From NCBI RefSeq assembly GCF_042433915.1, contig NZ_JBHLUN010000010.1, forward strand, positions 275,454-339,453: a stretch of DNA of 64,000 bases. Direction: 5' to 3'. Shown in pieces: positions 1 to 8,385 of this stretch (its first letter is position 1; the number at the start of each line of letters is the position of its first letter). Made by a program: the position numbers and the translations under genes. The notes under the pieces were generated by a model, which was not told where the DNA came from, searched no databases, and was given only the letters and a program-made list of their open reading frames with translations. This DNA is from Roseomonas elaeocarpi (GTDB taxonomy: Bacteria; Pseudomonadota; Alphaproteobacteria; Acetobacterales; Acetobacteraceae).

Positions 1-461
1 GAAGAATTGGCGCCACGCTGTGGTTTCCCGTCTGACCGGTGACGGGGTTACCGCGCGGATGGTTACCCAATCCATATACCTGCGGTTGTCCACTGCGGGT
101 GATCGAGCTGAGCCCGCAGGTGGTGCGAGACCTACGGCGGTTCCCGAAAGCTCCAGCATGTGCTGACGGCAAGCCGGTGCGGTTCGTCTTCTGGTAGGCT
201 TTCGGGACTGGTGGAGCAGGCCGCTATCGGCAACCGGCAACCCTGTTCGCGCGGCTGGTGCGACAGTTGGAGGCTGAGCAGGGCGCGCGGTTCCGGGCCT
301 TCCGATGTCGCGATCTACGGCACACCTTCTCGGTCCGGTGGCTTGAACAGGGCGGCAATGTGTACGCCCTGAGCCACCACTTGGGGCACAGCCCAGTCGA
401 CACGACGGATCGGGTCTATGGCGCTTGGCTGAGAAAGGAGCGGCGGCGCGCGAGGGCCTGA
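1..461 (+). pseudogene. Decayed tyrosine recombinase (integrase), 3' part
   Basis: One frame reads as the catalytic half of a phage-type integrase. It runs through RVIELSPQVVRDLRR (about 99-140), then FVFW, an in-frame TAG at 195-197, then GRYRQPATLFARLVRQ, DLRHTF, LSHHLGHSPVDTT and a Tyr-bearing tail ending at 461. The box II motif R-x-x-R-H-T and the LGH...T..Y block are recognisable. The internal stop and degraded upstream sequence indicate a dead gene; its 5' part lies outside the window. It ends about 90 bp before the left attachment core of the neighbouring element, so it is probably the remnant of an older element at the same tRNA site. It is not related in sequence to the intact integrase at 771. 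Confidence 0.75.
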
Positions 462-548
462 AAGCACCCCTGGCGCAAAAACCGGGACAGCGGCCTATTT
501 GAACAACCCTGTGCGGGTCGGGGATGCGAGCAACAAACCATTGTAATC

Positions 549-564
549 ACTGGCGGAGAGGGTG
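549..564. repeat. Attachment-site core, left copy (att)
   Basis: The 16-bp sequence ACTGGCGGAGAGGGTG is identical to 20353-20368, where it covers the CCA end, the acceptor 3' strand and part of the T-stem of tRNA-Ser(CGA). Flanking bases differ. This is the direct repeat expected when a tyrosine integrase uses the 3' end of a tRNA gene as attB. Confidence 0.8.
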
Positions 565-693
565 TCCGCCTGGAATGTGGTTCTCACCGTTTCCAGCCGG
601 TTCCGAGGTTACAAATAAATCCAATATTTGCAGCCACTTGCAGGATATACTGTGTCCGGCTGCTTCCAGCCGACTCCAGCCAACCCAGCTCAC

Positions 694-718
694 AAGTAGG
701 GACCAAAGTAGGGACCGA
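694..718. promoter_or_regulatory. Arm-type integrase binding sites, left end
   Basis: AAGTAGGGACC occurs at 694-704 and again at 706-716, a 12-bp repeat unit, followed by GA. The same doublet in the same orientation is found at 20280-20304 near the other end of the element. Paired short direct repeats beside both cores are typical of arm sites bound by the N-terminal domain of P4-type integrases. The position just before the int gene also suggests autoregulation. The binding role is inferred. Confidence 0.65.
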
Positions 719-770
719 TTGAGCCGCGTTTGGTTGGGCGGAGGCGGCCACGGATGGAGGGATAGCGGTA

Positions 771-2102
771 GTGGCAGGCAAGCTGACAGCACTCGGAGTG
801 AAGGCCCTGGCAGCTGGCAGCAGAACTGCCCGCTTCAACGACGGTGATGGGTTGTACCTGCGTGTCCGGGCACCCGGCCGCGCCGATTGGGTGTTGCGAT
901 ACCGCGTCGCGACGAAGCTGAGGGACATGGGGCTCGGCCCCTATCCTGAGGTCCCCCTCGCTCGGGCGCGAGAACTCGCTGCGGACGCCCGCCGGCAGAG
1001 GCGGGGCGGGTATGACCCTATCGATGCCCGCAAGGCTGCAAAGCAGGCCAAGGCTGCCGTTCACGAGCCCACGTTCCGTGAAGTGGCGAAGATCTACATC
1101 GCGAATCACTCTCCTTCCTGGCGGAACAGCAAACACGCCGCACAATGGAAGAGCACGCTCGAGGCCTACGCCTATCCCTTCTTCGGGGATCGCCGCGTCA
1201 GCAAGGTAGACCGTGAAATCGTTCTGGAAGCACTGCGCGCGATCTGGACCGCTAAGCCCGAGACGGCGAACCGCTTGCGAGGCCGCATCGAGGCGATCCT
1301 GAACCTCGCGAGCGCCCGGGGATGGTGGTCAGGAGCGAACCCAGCGGACTGGAAGCATCTACAGCAGGATCTTCCATCTCCCCGCCGGGTGAAGGAGCGG
1401 CAGCACCAAACCTCCCTCCCCTACAGCCGTATCACCGCCTTCCTGCAGGAGCTCCGGAAGCGGAGGGGGCTTGCGGCCCAGGCACTGCAGCTCACCATCC
1501 TCACAGCCGCGAGGACCCAGGAAATTACCGGAGCCCGCTGGGGAGAGATCGACTTCGACGAGGCTGTCTGGACGCTGCCAGCCGCGCGCATGAAGGCTGG
1601 CAAGAGCCATCAGGTGCCGCTTTCGGCCGCGGCGATCGCCGTACTGCGCCCGCTCAAGCCTGCAGCTGCAACGCCGGAAGACTTCGTCTTCCCCGGAGCG
1701 AAGGCAGGCAAGTCGCTGTCCAACATGGCCATGCTGGAACTCGTGCGCGGCATGAATGAGGAGGGGAAGTCGGCTACCAAGAACACTAGGCCGCGCTGGT
1801 GCGATGCAGAGGGCCTAGCGATCACCGTGCACGGTTTCCGCGCCACTTTCCGCGTCTGGGTTGGCGAACAGACGCAGTTCCCCCGGGAGCTCGCTGAAGC
1901 GGCACTGGCACATACCATTCGGGACAAGGTCGAAGCTGCCTATGCCCGCACGGGACTGTTGGAGCGGCGTAGACCTTTGATGACGGCCTGGGCGGAGTGG
2001 TGCAGCCGACCGCAGTTGGTTCAACGCGGCGGTACAAAGCAGACGCCCGCCCCTACCCCCGAGGCGCGGGCGGTAAGCGGCGGGCTATCGCATCACCCCT
2101 GA
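771..2102 (+). CDS. int: P4-type tyrosine integrase
   Basis: A 443-aa site-specific recombinase that should integrate and excise the 549-20368 element. Residues 1-90 form the DUF4102-type arm-binding domain (GDGLYLRV, W..RYR). Residues 100-200 form the SAM-like core-binding domain. The catalytic domain follows with R248 (LTAARTQEI), the H354-x-x-R357 box, H381 (ALAH) and the likely nucleophile Y391 (AAYAR). All catalytic positions are present and the length is normal, so it appears functional. It lies directly inside the left att core and arm sites and reads into the element. The intact tRNA is at the far end, whereas many P4-type elements keep int next to the tRNA. GC and codon use match the replication genes more than the 2.4-7 kb module. 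Confidence 0.93.
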   Translation: MAGKLTALGVKALAAGSRTARFNDGDGLYLRVRAPGRADWVLRYRVATKLRDMGLGPYPEVPLARARELAADARRQRRGGYDPIDARKAAKQAKAAVHEPTFREVAKIYIANHSPSWRNSKHAAQWKSTLEAYAYPFFGDRRVSKVDREIVLEALRAIWTAKPETANRLRGRIEAILNLASARGWWSGANPADWKHLQQDLPSPRRVKERQHQTSLPYSRITAFLQELRKRRGLAAQALQLTILTAARTQEITGARWGEIDFDEAVWTLPAARMKAGKSHQVPLSAAAIAVLRPLKPAAATPEDFVFPGAKAGKSLSNMAMLELVRGMNEEGKSATKNTRPRWCDAEGLAITVHGFRATFRVWVGEQTQFPRELAEAALAHTIRDKVEAAYARTGLLERRRPLMTAWAEWCSRPQLVQRGGTKQTPAPTPEARAVSGGLSHHP

Positions 2103-2340
2103 AGCCGGCGGACTCAGGTGACATAGCACCAACTATCACTCGCCCTGCCTCATCTCCAATACTCATCACTGAGCGACTCCGAATAAATTGGCTTCCATCC
2201 AGTAGAAACTACCAGTTCTTCAGAGGCGGGAATAATATCAGACAGCCTAGTCGCAGAAATTTAGGGTTCTCTGGGTTGCCTACGTCATACCGTCGAGCTT
2301 GTAGTCCGAATCCCTCTCTGTTATTGCTCTGTTCTCACAG

Positions 2341-2350
2341 TGCCTAGGCA
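2341..2350. promoter_or_regulatory. Palindrome upstream of the methyltransferase gene
   Basis: TGCCTAGGCA is a perfect 10-bp palindrome ending 30 bp before the ATG at 2381. It lies in a gene-free, comparatively AT-rich stretch (2103-2380) that otherwise shows nothing clear. It could be an operator controlling methyltransferase expression, as C-protein boxes do in restriction systems. The only support is symmetry and position. Confidence 0.3.
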
Positions 2351-2380
2351 TGTCAGGGCGCACACAGGGACACTAGGGCA

Positions 2381-4873
2381 ATGCACAGCTTGGCGGAGCA
2401 ATGGGGAGCAAGGTGCGGCTTGGCGCCTGTCACAATGTTCGCCGAAGCTGAGTGCCACAATGGCTACCACCATCTCCTCCTCGATGGAGGCTTGGGCAGT
2501 TTTGCCTTCTCCGAAAGCTCCGAGAGAATCTGGCGTGATCCGCGTACCGCGGCGTGGGCATGGTCCAGCGGTGTACCGCATCACGTCACCGTCACGGCAC
2601 AAGAGGTCTCCGTGGTTCGGTGGGATCGACCTGGTGCGGAAGAGTTTTCGCGACAAAGTGTAGAAAACGACTTGTCTGCCTTCTACTCCTACCTTGTCGC
2701 TGATCGTGTTCAGTCAACACGTCGCGTGGTCGAACACCTCGTAGACGTGTTCCAGCGCACACGTTCACTCATCCATGGCACTGTCGAAGATGGTGCAGCT
2801 GTGCGCGCATATCTCGGCATCCTCGCCAAAGCAATCAACCGCGCAGAAGTCTCACATCCTATCTCTCTACCCGATCCGGATCTGCTCGCTTCACTCCCTG
2901 CAGCAACTGTAGATCTGCTAGTAGCTCGGACGCTCGCTGCGTCTGGGCATTCTCTCGGCCACTCCAAAGTTTGCCTCCTCCCCGATCTCGCTGTGCGTCA
3001 CGCTGGGTCTGAGATTTTCCAGGAAGCACATTTCGCTCTTGTCTCCGCAGGCGACGGCGATCTGTTGGACGGGATGTCGCCCGCAAAGTCTATTCGGAAG
3101 ACGCGCGGCACTAGCCACTTCACACCACCGGCTCTTGCTCGCAGCTTGGTTGAGCAGACCTTCGCTGAGCTGGGTGATCTCAGCATACTTCCCACCCTCA
3201 CTGTTCTTGATCCAGCATGCGGGTCAGGATCGTTTCTCTATGAGGCAGTTCGCACTGCGCGTCGCGCGGATTTCAAAGGCCAGCTCAAGCTCATCGGCCG
3301 TGATCTATCCCGCGCCGCAGTGGACATGGCCCGCTTCGTCTTGAATTTCGCTGCAAGGGACTGGTCACCGAACGGTGGCATCGATGTTGATATCGAGGTC
3401 GCTGATGCCCTTGAAACTGAGATGCCGCAGGTCGATGCCGTCCTGATGAATCCACCGTTCATGGCTTGGTCTGTCATGAACGGTGCTTTGCGCGACCGCG
3501 TGAAACAGATTCTCGGAGATGCGGCCAGAGGGCGAGGCGACATTTCAATGGCTTTTGTGTCACGCGCGCTCGATGCTGTGCGTCCAGGCGGCGCTATAGG
3601 GGCAGTCATGCCGGCAAGTATTCTTGCCTCAAGCGCTGCGGAAGGTTGGCGTTCCTCTATCCGTGACCGCGCTGATCTCCGGTTAGTTGCCTCTCTGGGT
3701 GAGTACGGACTTTTCGCTTACGCAGCAGTGAACGTTGCAGCTCTTGTGGCGAAGCGCCATAGCGCCCGCGTTCGTGACGATCGCGATGTTGTTGCCGTGG
3801 TTGGTGGACGCACTCCCGAGGCTACGGGTGATGCACTTCGTGCTATTCGGGGAGTGGCTGACACAGTGACCTATGGCACAGCACAGCAATCCTGGCAGGT
3901 CTTTGCTGTACCACAGGCTGTCTTTGACAAAGCTCCCACATGGCGCCCGTTTAACCCTGTCGTACGTCAAGCGTTGTCGCGACTGGAAACGCTCGGGCTT
4001 ACTCGACCGCTCGGGGAAGTATTCGAGGTTCTGCAAGGCGCGCGCACAGGCTGGGTAAACGGCTTTGTGCTGAACAGCGCTCAGCTTTCCGCACTAAAGA
4101 AGTCCGAACAGCGCTTCTTCCGTCCAGCAGCAATGGGCGACAACGTAGTTAACGGCAGCCTCGAAAAAGATCGGTACGTCTTCTTCCCGTACAATGAAGA
4201 TGGTCCGTTGCTTGCGTCAGAAACTGATCTGCACCGCGAGCTTCCCGAGTATTTTGAGCGCTACCTTCTACCTCGGCGAGATATGCTGTCTCATCGCAAA
4301 ACCCATATCGGGCGCAGCGACTGGTGGACACTTGCTCGGCCACGTGGCTGGAATAGTTCCTCTCGAGCGCGCATCGTCTCCAAATACTTCGGTGGCGTAG
4401 GTGGCTTCGCCTTGGATCGCGACGGAGCCTATGTTGTTGTGCAAGGCTTTGGATGGTTCCTCCGTCGCACCGCAGCTAATCAGCAAATGAATGCACTTAT
4501 CGGCATCAGCGATGATGACGAAGAGCAGGCCGATTTTTTCGAAGCTGAAGGCGCGTATGAAGCATCCAACATCCGGGAGAAGGACCTATTATCTGCCTAC
4601 GTATCACTTTTCAACTCTAATGTGTTCGAGCAACTGCTTGCGACTTTCTCGTCCCATGTTGCAGGCGGTCAATACGATTTGAGTTGGCGGTTCGTACGCC
4701 ATATTCCAATTCCTGACTTTGATCTATTATGGAAAAGGGAGGCTCAAGCGTCAGAGATCGCCCGTCTTATTGAGTTAGGAGAAGAGCCAGACCCAGAAGA
4801 TCGCGCTTGGTCCCGAAAAGTCGATAGAGCACTGCACGGCTTTTATGGAGCCGAGCTTCTCGCTCTGCTGTAA
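2381..4873 (+). CDS. N6-adenine DNA methyltransferase of a restriction-modification-like module
   Basis: An 830-aa protein. The region from about 243 carries gamma-class adenine-MTase motifs: motif X (GTSHFTPPALARSLVEQ, 243-259), motif I for AdoMet (LDPACGSGSF, 276-285) and motif IV (MNPPF, 356-360). The first 240 residues are not recognisable. Residues from about 530 to 830 probably form the target-recognition domain, as in Eco57I-like or HsdM-like enzymes. No helicase or nuclease motif is seen, so cleavage would need a partner. The next gene starts 3 bp after its stop, and a PD-(D/E)XK nuclease gene is convergent at 5692-7050. The DNA is visibly less GC-rich, with many A/T third positions, so the module was probably acquired separately from the rest of the element. 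Confidence 0.85.
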   Translation: MHSLAEQWGARCGLAPVTMFAEAECHNGYHHLLLDGGLGSFAFSESSERIWRDPRTAAWAWSSGVPHHVTVTAQEVSVVRWDRPGAEEFSRQSVENDLSAFYSYLVADRVQSTRRVVEHLVDVFQRTRSLIHGTVEDGAAVRAYLGILAKAINRAEVSHPISLPDPDLLASLPAATVDLLVARTLAASGHSLGHSKVCLLPDLAVRHAGSEIFQEAHFALVSAGDGDLLDGMSPAKSIRKTRGTSHFTPPALARSLVEQTFAELGDLSILPTLTVLDPACGSGSFLYEAVRTARRADFKGQLKLIGRDLSRAAVDMARFVLNFAARDWSPNGGIDVDIEVADALETEMPQVDAVLMNPPFMAWSVMNGALRDRVKQILGDAARGRGDISMAFVSRALDAVRPGGAIGAVMPASILASSAAEGWRSSIRDRADLRLVASLGEYGLFAYAAVNVAALVAKRHSARVRDDRDVVAVVGGRTPEATGDALRAIRGVADTVTYGTAQQSWQVFAVPQAVFDKAPTWRPFNPVVRQALSRLETLGLTRPLGEVFEVLQGARTGWVNGFVLNSAQLSALKKSEQRFFRPAAMGDNVVNGSLEKDRYVFFPYNEDGPLLASETDLHRELPEYFERYLLPRRDMLSHRKTHIGRSDWWTLARPRGWNSSSRARIVSKYFGGVGGFALDRDGAYVVVQGFGWFLRRTAANQQMNALIGISDDDEEQADFFEAEGAYEASNIREKDLLSAYVSLFNSNVFEQLLATFSSHVAGGQYDLSWRFVRHIPIPDFDLLWKREAQASEIARLIELGEEPDPEDRAWSRKVDRALHGFYGAELLALL

Positions 4874-4876
4874 GCA

Positions 4877-5635
4877 ATGACTAACCTCGAACCGTTCCAC
4901 GTACCGGTTAAGTCTATCAGCGACCACTTTGCACAGGTTGAGGGAATCCTTGCTGCTTGCCTCGACCCCAGTGTGGATGCCAAGCTTGGTCTAGACGAGC
5001 TCGAAGCACGCATTGTCGCCGGCTTACAAGGCGCCGGAATGGAAATCACATCTCGGAACAGGGGATTGCACCCTGTTCGTGTCGCACCTCTCCTTCAGCT
5101 GCGTGATGGACTTTGGGCTTGGCTCGGATACCAAGAGGAATGGTCGCGCTCACCAGGGGGCGGACCTCGACGCGTTTTCTTCCGTTCCAGTTCTGTCAGC
5201 ATTTACTTCGGCTTCCGTCACATGGATCCCAAGCCTCAGATCTTCCGTGCCGAGTGGGCTGGGTATGATCTGAAGGATGGTAAGTACCGTTTCCAAGGCG
5301 GTAAAGCTGGCCACCCACATTGGCAGTTTGACGCAGTCGAGAGCCTTCTAAGCGATGACGACGCAGACAAGGCAGCTGATTTGGCTGCTCTACTCCGCCA
5401 TGAGGCAGGCGGAAGCCAAACGCCCGCCGACTTTTCGCCTCAACATCTTGGGCTTGTCTCCACCGATGTACATGGCTTGGTGTCATCAAGAAAGATTGCC
5501 GGCATACACTTCGCCAGCGCCGGCCAATGGTGGAGGGACCCTGTCCATGCTCACGCACCGGCTAACGTTATGAATATTCGTGTTTGGTTAAAGCGAACTC
5601 TCGAGTATGTCCTCCAAGAGCTTGAACGGGTCTGA
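4877..5635 (+). CDS. Uncharacterised protein coupled to the methyltransferase
   Basis: A 252-aa protein that I do not recognise. It starts 3 bp after the methyltransferase stop, so the two are almost certainly co-translated. There is no signal peptide or membrane segment. Notable features are an acidic helical N-terminus (1-60), an aromatic stretch (LWAWLGYQEEW, about 79-89), a conserved-looking HPHWQFDAVE block near 153-162 and IHFASAGQWWRD near 214-225. A His/Trp/Asp-rich core of this kind could be an active or binding site. Base composition matches the methyltransferase rather than the flanks. It could be a specificity or accessory subunit of a restriction-modification system, an effector, or an inhibitor. 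Function is not assigned. Confidence 0.8.
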   Translation: MTNLEPFHVPVKSISDHFAQVEGILAACLDPSVDAKLGLDELEARIVAGLQGAGMEITSRNRGLHPVRVAPLLQLRDGLWAWLGYQEEWSRSPGGGPRRVFFRSSSVSIYFGFRHMDPKPQIFRAEWAGYDLKDGKYRFQGGKAGHPHWQFDAVESLLSDDDADKAADLAALLRHEAGGSQTPADFSPQHLGLVSTDVHGLVSSRKIAGIHFASAGQWWRDPVHAHAPANVMNIRVWLKRTLEYVLQELERV

Positions 5636-5691
5636 TACTTCGGATCGGGCCAGCTTAGAAATGAAGAAACAACTGGCAACGACCATTGCCA

Positions 5692-7050
5692 TCAAATGGA
5701 AGCCCAATGCACGCCGTGCCTGCTTCTATTTTCTGGTGTAAGCAGCATATGTCCCGGCAGTGGTTCACCTACGCTATGCCTTCCGATCCTGTAAGATACA
5801 ACTGTCTCCTCAACTGCCCAGCTCTCGTAGGAGCGAGTGGTCACTTCAGGAGCGAGGTAGTCAGCATAGACCCATCGTAACCGGCTACCCGAAGCGTCGA
5901 AGTCTCTCATTTCCTTAGCGTTGAGGAAATGGCGGATGGCGTCGGTCGTAGTGCCCCCCCAAGACTCAACGCCGACGTGAACAACGCCAGGTCTGTCACA
6001 CTGAATTTGTCCTGCGGCGCCAGCCACTACCTTGCGAAAGTGCCCAGCCTTCTTGAATACAGCGTCCGCAGATGCACTCAGCCAGCTAACTACACTCGCT
6101 TGATAAACTGCCTCGGCCCAGAACGGACTTCTCTCAGAAGGCCGCCATTTTGCAGCCATGCTGTGCGAGAAATCATGATTGTAGCGCCCAACAAGCAACT
6201 CAATCATGCGGCTCGAGCCATAGTAGACGTCATCTGCGGCAAGCACTTTATGAGCCAGACCCCAGTTTACATCGCGGATCACACCCCGCCCTTCGCTGTC
6301 AGACCAAGCGTGAGGTGCGGTGCCACCAAGAAATGTCCGCAGGTGTCTTACGAGGTAATCATCCGGCACTTCATGCAGCTCAACTTTGTACGCCACCTGC
6401 ACAACAACGGATCGTGACGCATTCAATGCAAGCTCGTGCAGCGGTTTGGCCAACTGCTTCCCTCGCATCTTCTCCTTCATCTCGTAGCCGGAGCGGTTGA
6501 GGCGCTTACATTCAACCGCCCAACGCCTCCTGCCCTTCTCCACCTTGATGTCGTAGGTGCGGGCAATTCCGGGCATTTCCGGAACAAACTCCACCTTCCA
6601 ACCATGTCGCTTGTAGGCAAGGGCAACCAGCAACTCGAACAATCCACCGTCCGGCTGAGCACGTTCCGCGTTCATGAAGCGGGACACTCGCTCCTCGACA
6701 CCCGAGATACTGCTCAGATCTCCCAGTTCCATCGCGATTCTGGTGAGAGACGGCACTATGCGAGCCGCTTCCTCCGGAATCCAGTGAAGGCGCTCTTGAG
6801 CATAGGCGTTGGCCTGGAACATGTACCAAGCAGCTGCATCGCGAAGATTATAGAGCGAAACAAGCTCGCCGGAAGTCCAAGCTGACCGGGCCTCCAGAAA
6901 GCGGCTTCTTACCGCCTCCATCCTCTCAAAAAATGATCGCTTATCAGCAAAACTCGTGAGCCAGTTTATGGCACGCAGAACTTCATCATCCTGCCAGTCC
7001 ATCCCTGTCCGCGGTGCAGTCCACGCAGGATTTTCAGGGCTAATTCTCAT
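5692..7050 (-). CDS. Putative PD-(D/E)XK nuclease (restriction endonuclease candidate)
   Basis: A 452-aa protein convergent with the methyltransferase operon and 56 bp from it. Residues 137-183 look like a PD-(D/E)XK core: helix GLFELLVALAYKRHG (E139), then YDI (D167), then WAVECKR giving E180-x-K182. That arrangement (D, about 12 residues, E-x-K, hydrophobic beta strands) is the metal-binding site of restriction-endonuclease-like folds. The N-terminal 130 residues are helical and the C-terminal 200 are unrecognised. The start ATG is at 7050, with no better internal start. The neighbourhood argues for a restriction activity paired with the adenine methyltransferase, but only the nuclease signature is seen directly. 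It could instead be a solitary anti-phage nuclease. Confidence 0.7.
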   Translation of the reverse strand: MRISPENPAWTAPRTGMDWQDDEVLRAINWLTSFADKRSFFERMEAVRSRFLEARSAWTSGELVSLYNLRDAAAWYMFQANAYAQERLHWIPEEAARIVPSLTRIAMELGDLSSISGVEERVSRFMNAERAQPDGGLFELLVALAYKRHGWKVEFVPEMPGIARTYDIKVEKGRRRWAVECKRLNRSGYEMKEKMRGKQLAKPLHELALNASRSVVVQVAYKVELHEVPDDYLVRHLRTFLGGTAPHAWSDSEGRGVIRDVNWGLAHKVLAADDVYYGSSRMIELLVGRYNHDFSHSMAAKWRPSERSPFWAEAVYQASVVSWLSASADAVFKKAGHFRKVVAGAAGQIQCDRPGVVHVGVESWGGTTTDAIRHFLNAKEMRDFDASGSRLRWVYADYLAPEVTTRSYESWAVEETVVSYRIGRHSVGEPLPGHMLLTPENRSRHGVHWASI

Positions 7051-7209
7051 CCTTGAGTGCTTGTGAAGCGAGCGTAGGAAACTGCAGCAGTTTTTGGGAT
7101 TGCAATGTGACCTCCCGCCAGCGGAGGGCTCGCAGCGACATGGTCGACGTAAGAAGTACTACCTTTGTCGGTCTGTCCCGCATGGAGGCGTGCCACGAGT
7201 TCGCGCGGA

Positions 7210-7536
7210 TCAAGCATCCTGCGCAGCCGCCTTCTTCAGCCTCACTCCGGCCCCTCCCCCATTCTCCGGAATGAACTCGCACCCAGCCGCTTCCAATGCA
7301 GCCCGGATCGCAGCGAGGTTGTTTGGATGAGGCGTTCTGGCCCCGCGTTCAAAATCCACCAGGGTCATCCGGGAGACTTTGGCCGCCATTGCAAGCTCAG
7401 CCTGGCTCCACGCCAGCATGGCCCGTGCTCCTCGACACTGAGCAGCAGAAAACGAGCTTTCAGACAAACGTTGATCATCCTGCTTGACTTTGGCGACTGA
7501 GATGAACAAGTTGCCATGAGTTTGGCAAAAAGCCAA
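7210..7536 (-). CDS. XRE-type helix-turn-helix regulator
   Basis: A small DNA-binding protein of at most 108 aa. The core CRGARAMLAWSQAELAMAAKVS is a classic XRE helix-turn-helix, followed by TLVDFERGARTP and a C-terminal FIPENGGGAGVRLKK tail often seen in stand-alone XRE regulators of Rhizobiales and Rhodospirillales. The listed start is a TTG inside a palindrome (7520-7538). The true start is probably a downstream TTG near 7467-7509, because family members begin just before 'SAAQCRGAR'. It lies 160 bp upstream of the nuclease gene on the same strand, so it may control the nuclease as a C-protein would, or govern the element. Confidence in family is high and in start is low. Confidence 0.75.
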   Translation of the reverse strand: MAFCQTHGNLFISVAKVKQDDQRLSESSFSAAQCRGARAMLAWSQAELAMAAKVSRMTLVDFERGARTPHPNNLAAIRAALEAAGCEFIPENGGGAGVRLKKAAAQDA

Positions 7537-7538
7537 AC
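7520..7538. promoter_or_regulatory. Inverted repeat at the HTH gene start (candidate operator)
   Basis: GTTTGGC-AAAAA-GCCAAAC is a perfect 7-bp inverted repeat with a 5-base A/T spacer. It overlaps the upstream-most possible start of the XRE regulator, a typical place for an autoregulatory operator. It also lies between that gene and the divergent 7616 operon, so it could control both. A transcript hairpin is the alternative. Confidence 0.5.
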
Positions 7539-7615
7539 GTTAGACGGCCGGATGATGAAGGTTGCAGCTCCTCACCCGGCCTAACCGCAACCCGGAAGCA
7601 CGGAGCAACCGGATC

Positions 7616-7912
7616 ATGGCTGAGCACGCCTTTAGCACGTCCACCATCAGAAGAGACGCCTCCGGCGCGCAGGTGGTCGCGCTGCCCAGAAGAGCCGGTG
7701 CCAGCGCCGCCCTGAACCGGGCAGCGCTGGAAGACATCGCCGCCCGTGCGATCGAGGCGCTGGATGCCCTCGACGCCCCGCATCAGGACCGCGAGCCGGA
7801 GACGGTGGAGGAGGGCGACGCTGACGAAGCGAGTCTGCAGCCCGCAAGCCTCTGCCCGAACCTGCGGCCGGCCGTCGTCGTGCACACCCGCCGCCGGGAG
7901 GTGGCCCGGTGA
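7616..7912 (+). CDS. Hypothetical small protein, first of an overlapping trio
   Basis: A 98-aa protein starting at ATG 7616 (an earlier TTG at 7562 is possible). It is Ala/Arg/Asp-rich with a central helix (ALNRAALEDIAARAIEALDAL) and a basic C-terminus, and has no recognised domain. Its stop overlaps the GTG start of the next gene by 4 bases, so the trio at 7616-8786 is translationally coupled. It is divergent from the XRE regulator across the 7520-7538 inverted repeat. Base composition returns here to the high GC of the element backbone. Confidence 0.55.
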   Translation: MAEHAFSTSTIRRDASGAQVVALPRRAGASAALNRAALEDIAARAIEALDALDAPHQDREPETVEEGDADEASLQPASLCPNLRPAVVVHTRRREVAR

Positions 7913-8385
7913 ACGCCCCTACTCTCATCCCCGCGGCGCCGTCGCGCCGCAGCCATCCCCACGTTCAGCGCCGCTCGGATCGTGAGCTCCGGGAACTGTG
8001 CCGCCGGCACTTCGCCCTGGCCCAGCGCATCCGGCGCATGTGGGACCAGGTGCGCGAGACAGTGCCGGTCCTGGGCATGGATCCCGATGATCTGGAGAAC
8101 TACGGCATCCGTGTCCGCTTCGTGGAGCCCACCACGGCGGCCGAACGCCGCGCGAAGGATCGCGTCCTGAAGCTGGGCGAGAGCATCAGCGATCGTCGGG
8201 ATGAGCTCGAGCTCCTGGCGGCCGAGATCACGCGCATGACGCCCTGCACGCCCGCGGGCTTCCGGGCGAAGACATGGGCGGGGCTCCACACCCTGCGGCT
8301 CTGCCGGCACGAGGAGGACAGCGCGGATCAGCCGCTGCTGGACTCGCTGCTGCAGGACCTGCTGTTCGGGGGAGGCCTGCCATGA
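7909..8385 (+). CDS. Hypothetical protein, second of the trio
   Basis: A 158-aa protein with a GTG start overlapping the previous stop (GTGA). It is predicted mostly helical, with a basic N-terminus (SRRSHPHVQRRSDRELRELCRRH) and a segment LCRRHFALAQRIRRMWDQVRETV that could bind nucleic acid. The middle (ERRAKDRVLKLGESISDRRDELELLAAEIT) has coiled-coil character. The C-terminal half (MTPCTPAGFRAKTWAGLHTLRLC) resembles the C-terminal half of the next gene (MRPLTVEGCRAWAQVALRDMVL), so the two may be diverged duplicates. Function unknown. Confidence 0.65.
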   Translation: MNAPTLIPAAPSRRSHPHVQRRSDRELRELCRRHFALAQRIRRMWDQVRETVPVLGMDPDDLENYGIRVRFVEPTTAAERRAKDRVLKLGESISDRRDELELLAAEITRMTPCTPAGFRAKTWAGLHTLRLCRHEEDSADQPLLDSLLQDLLFGGGLP

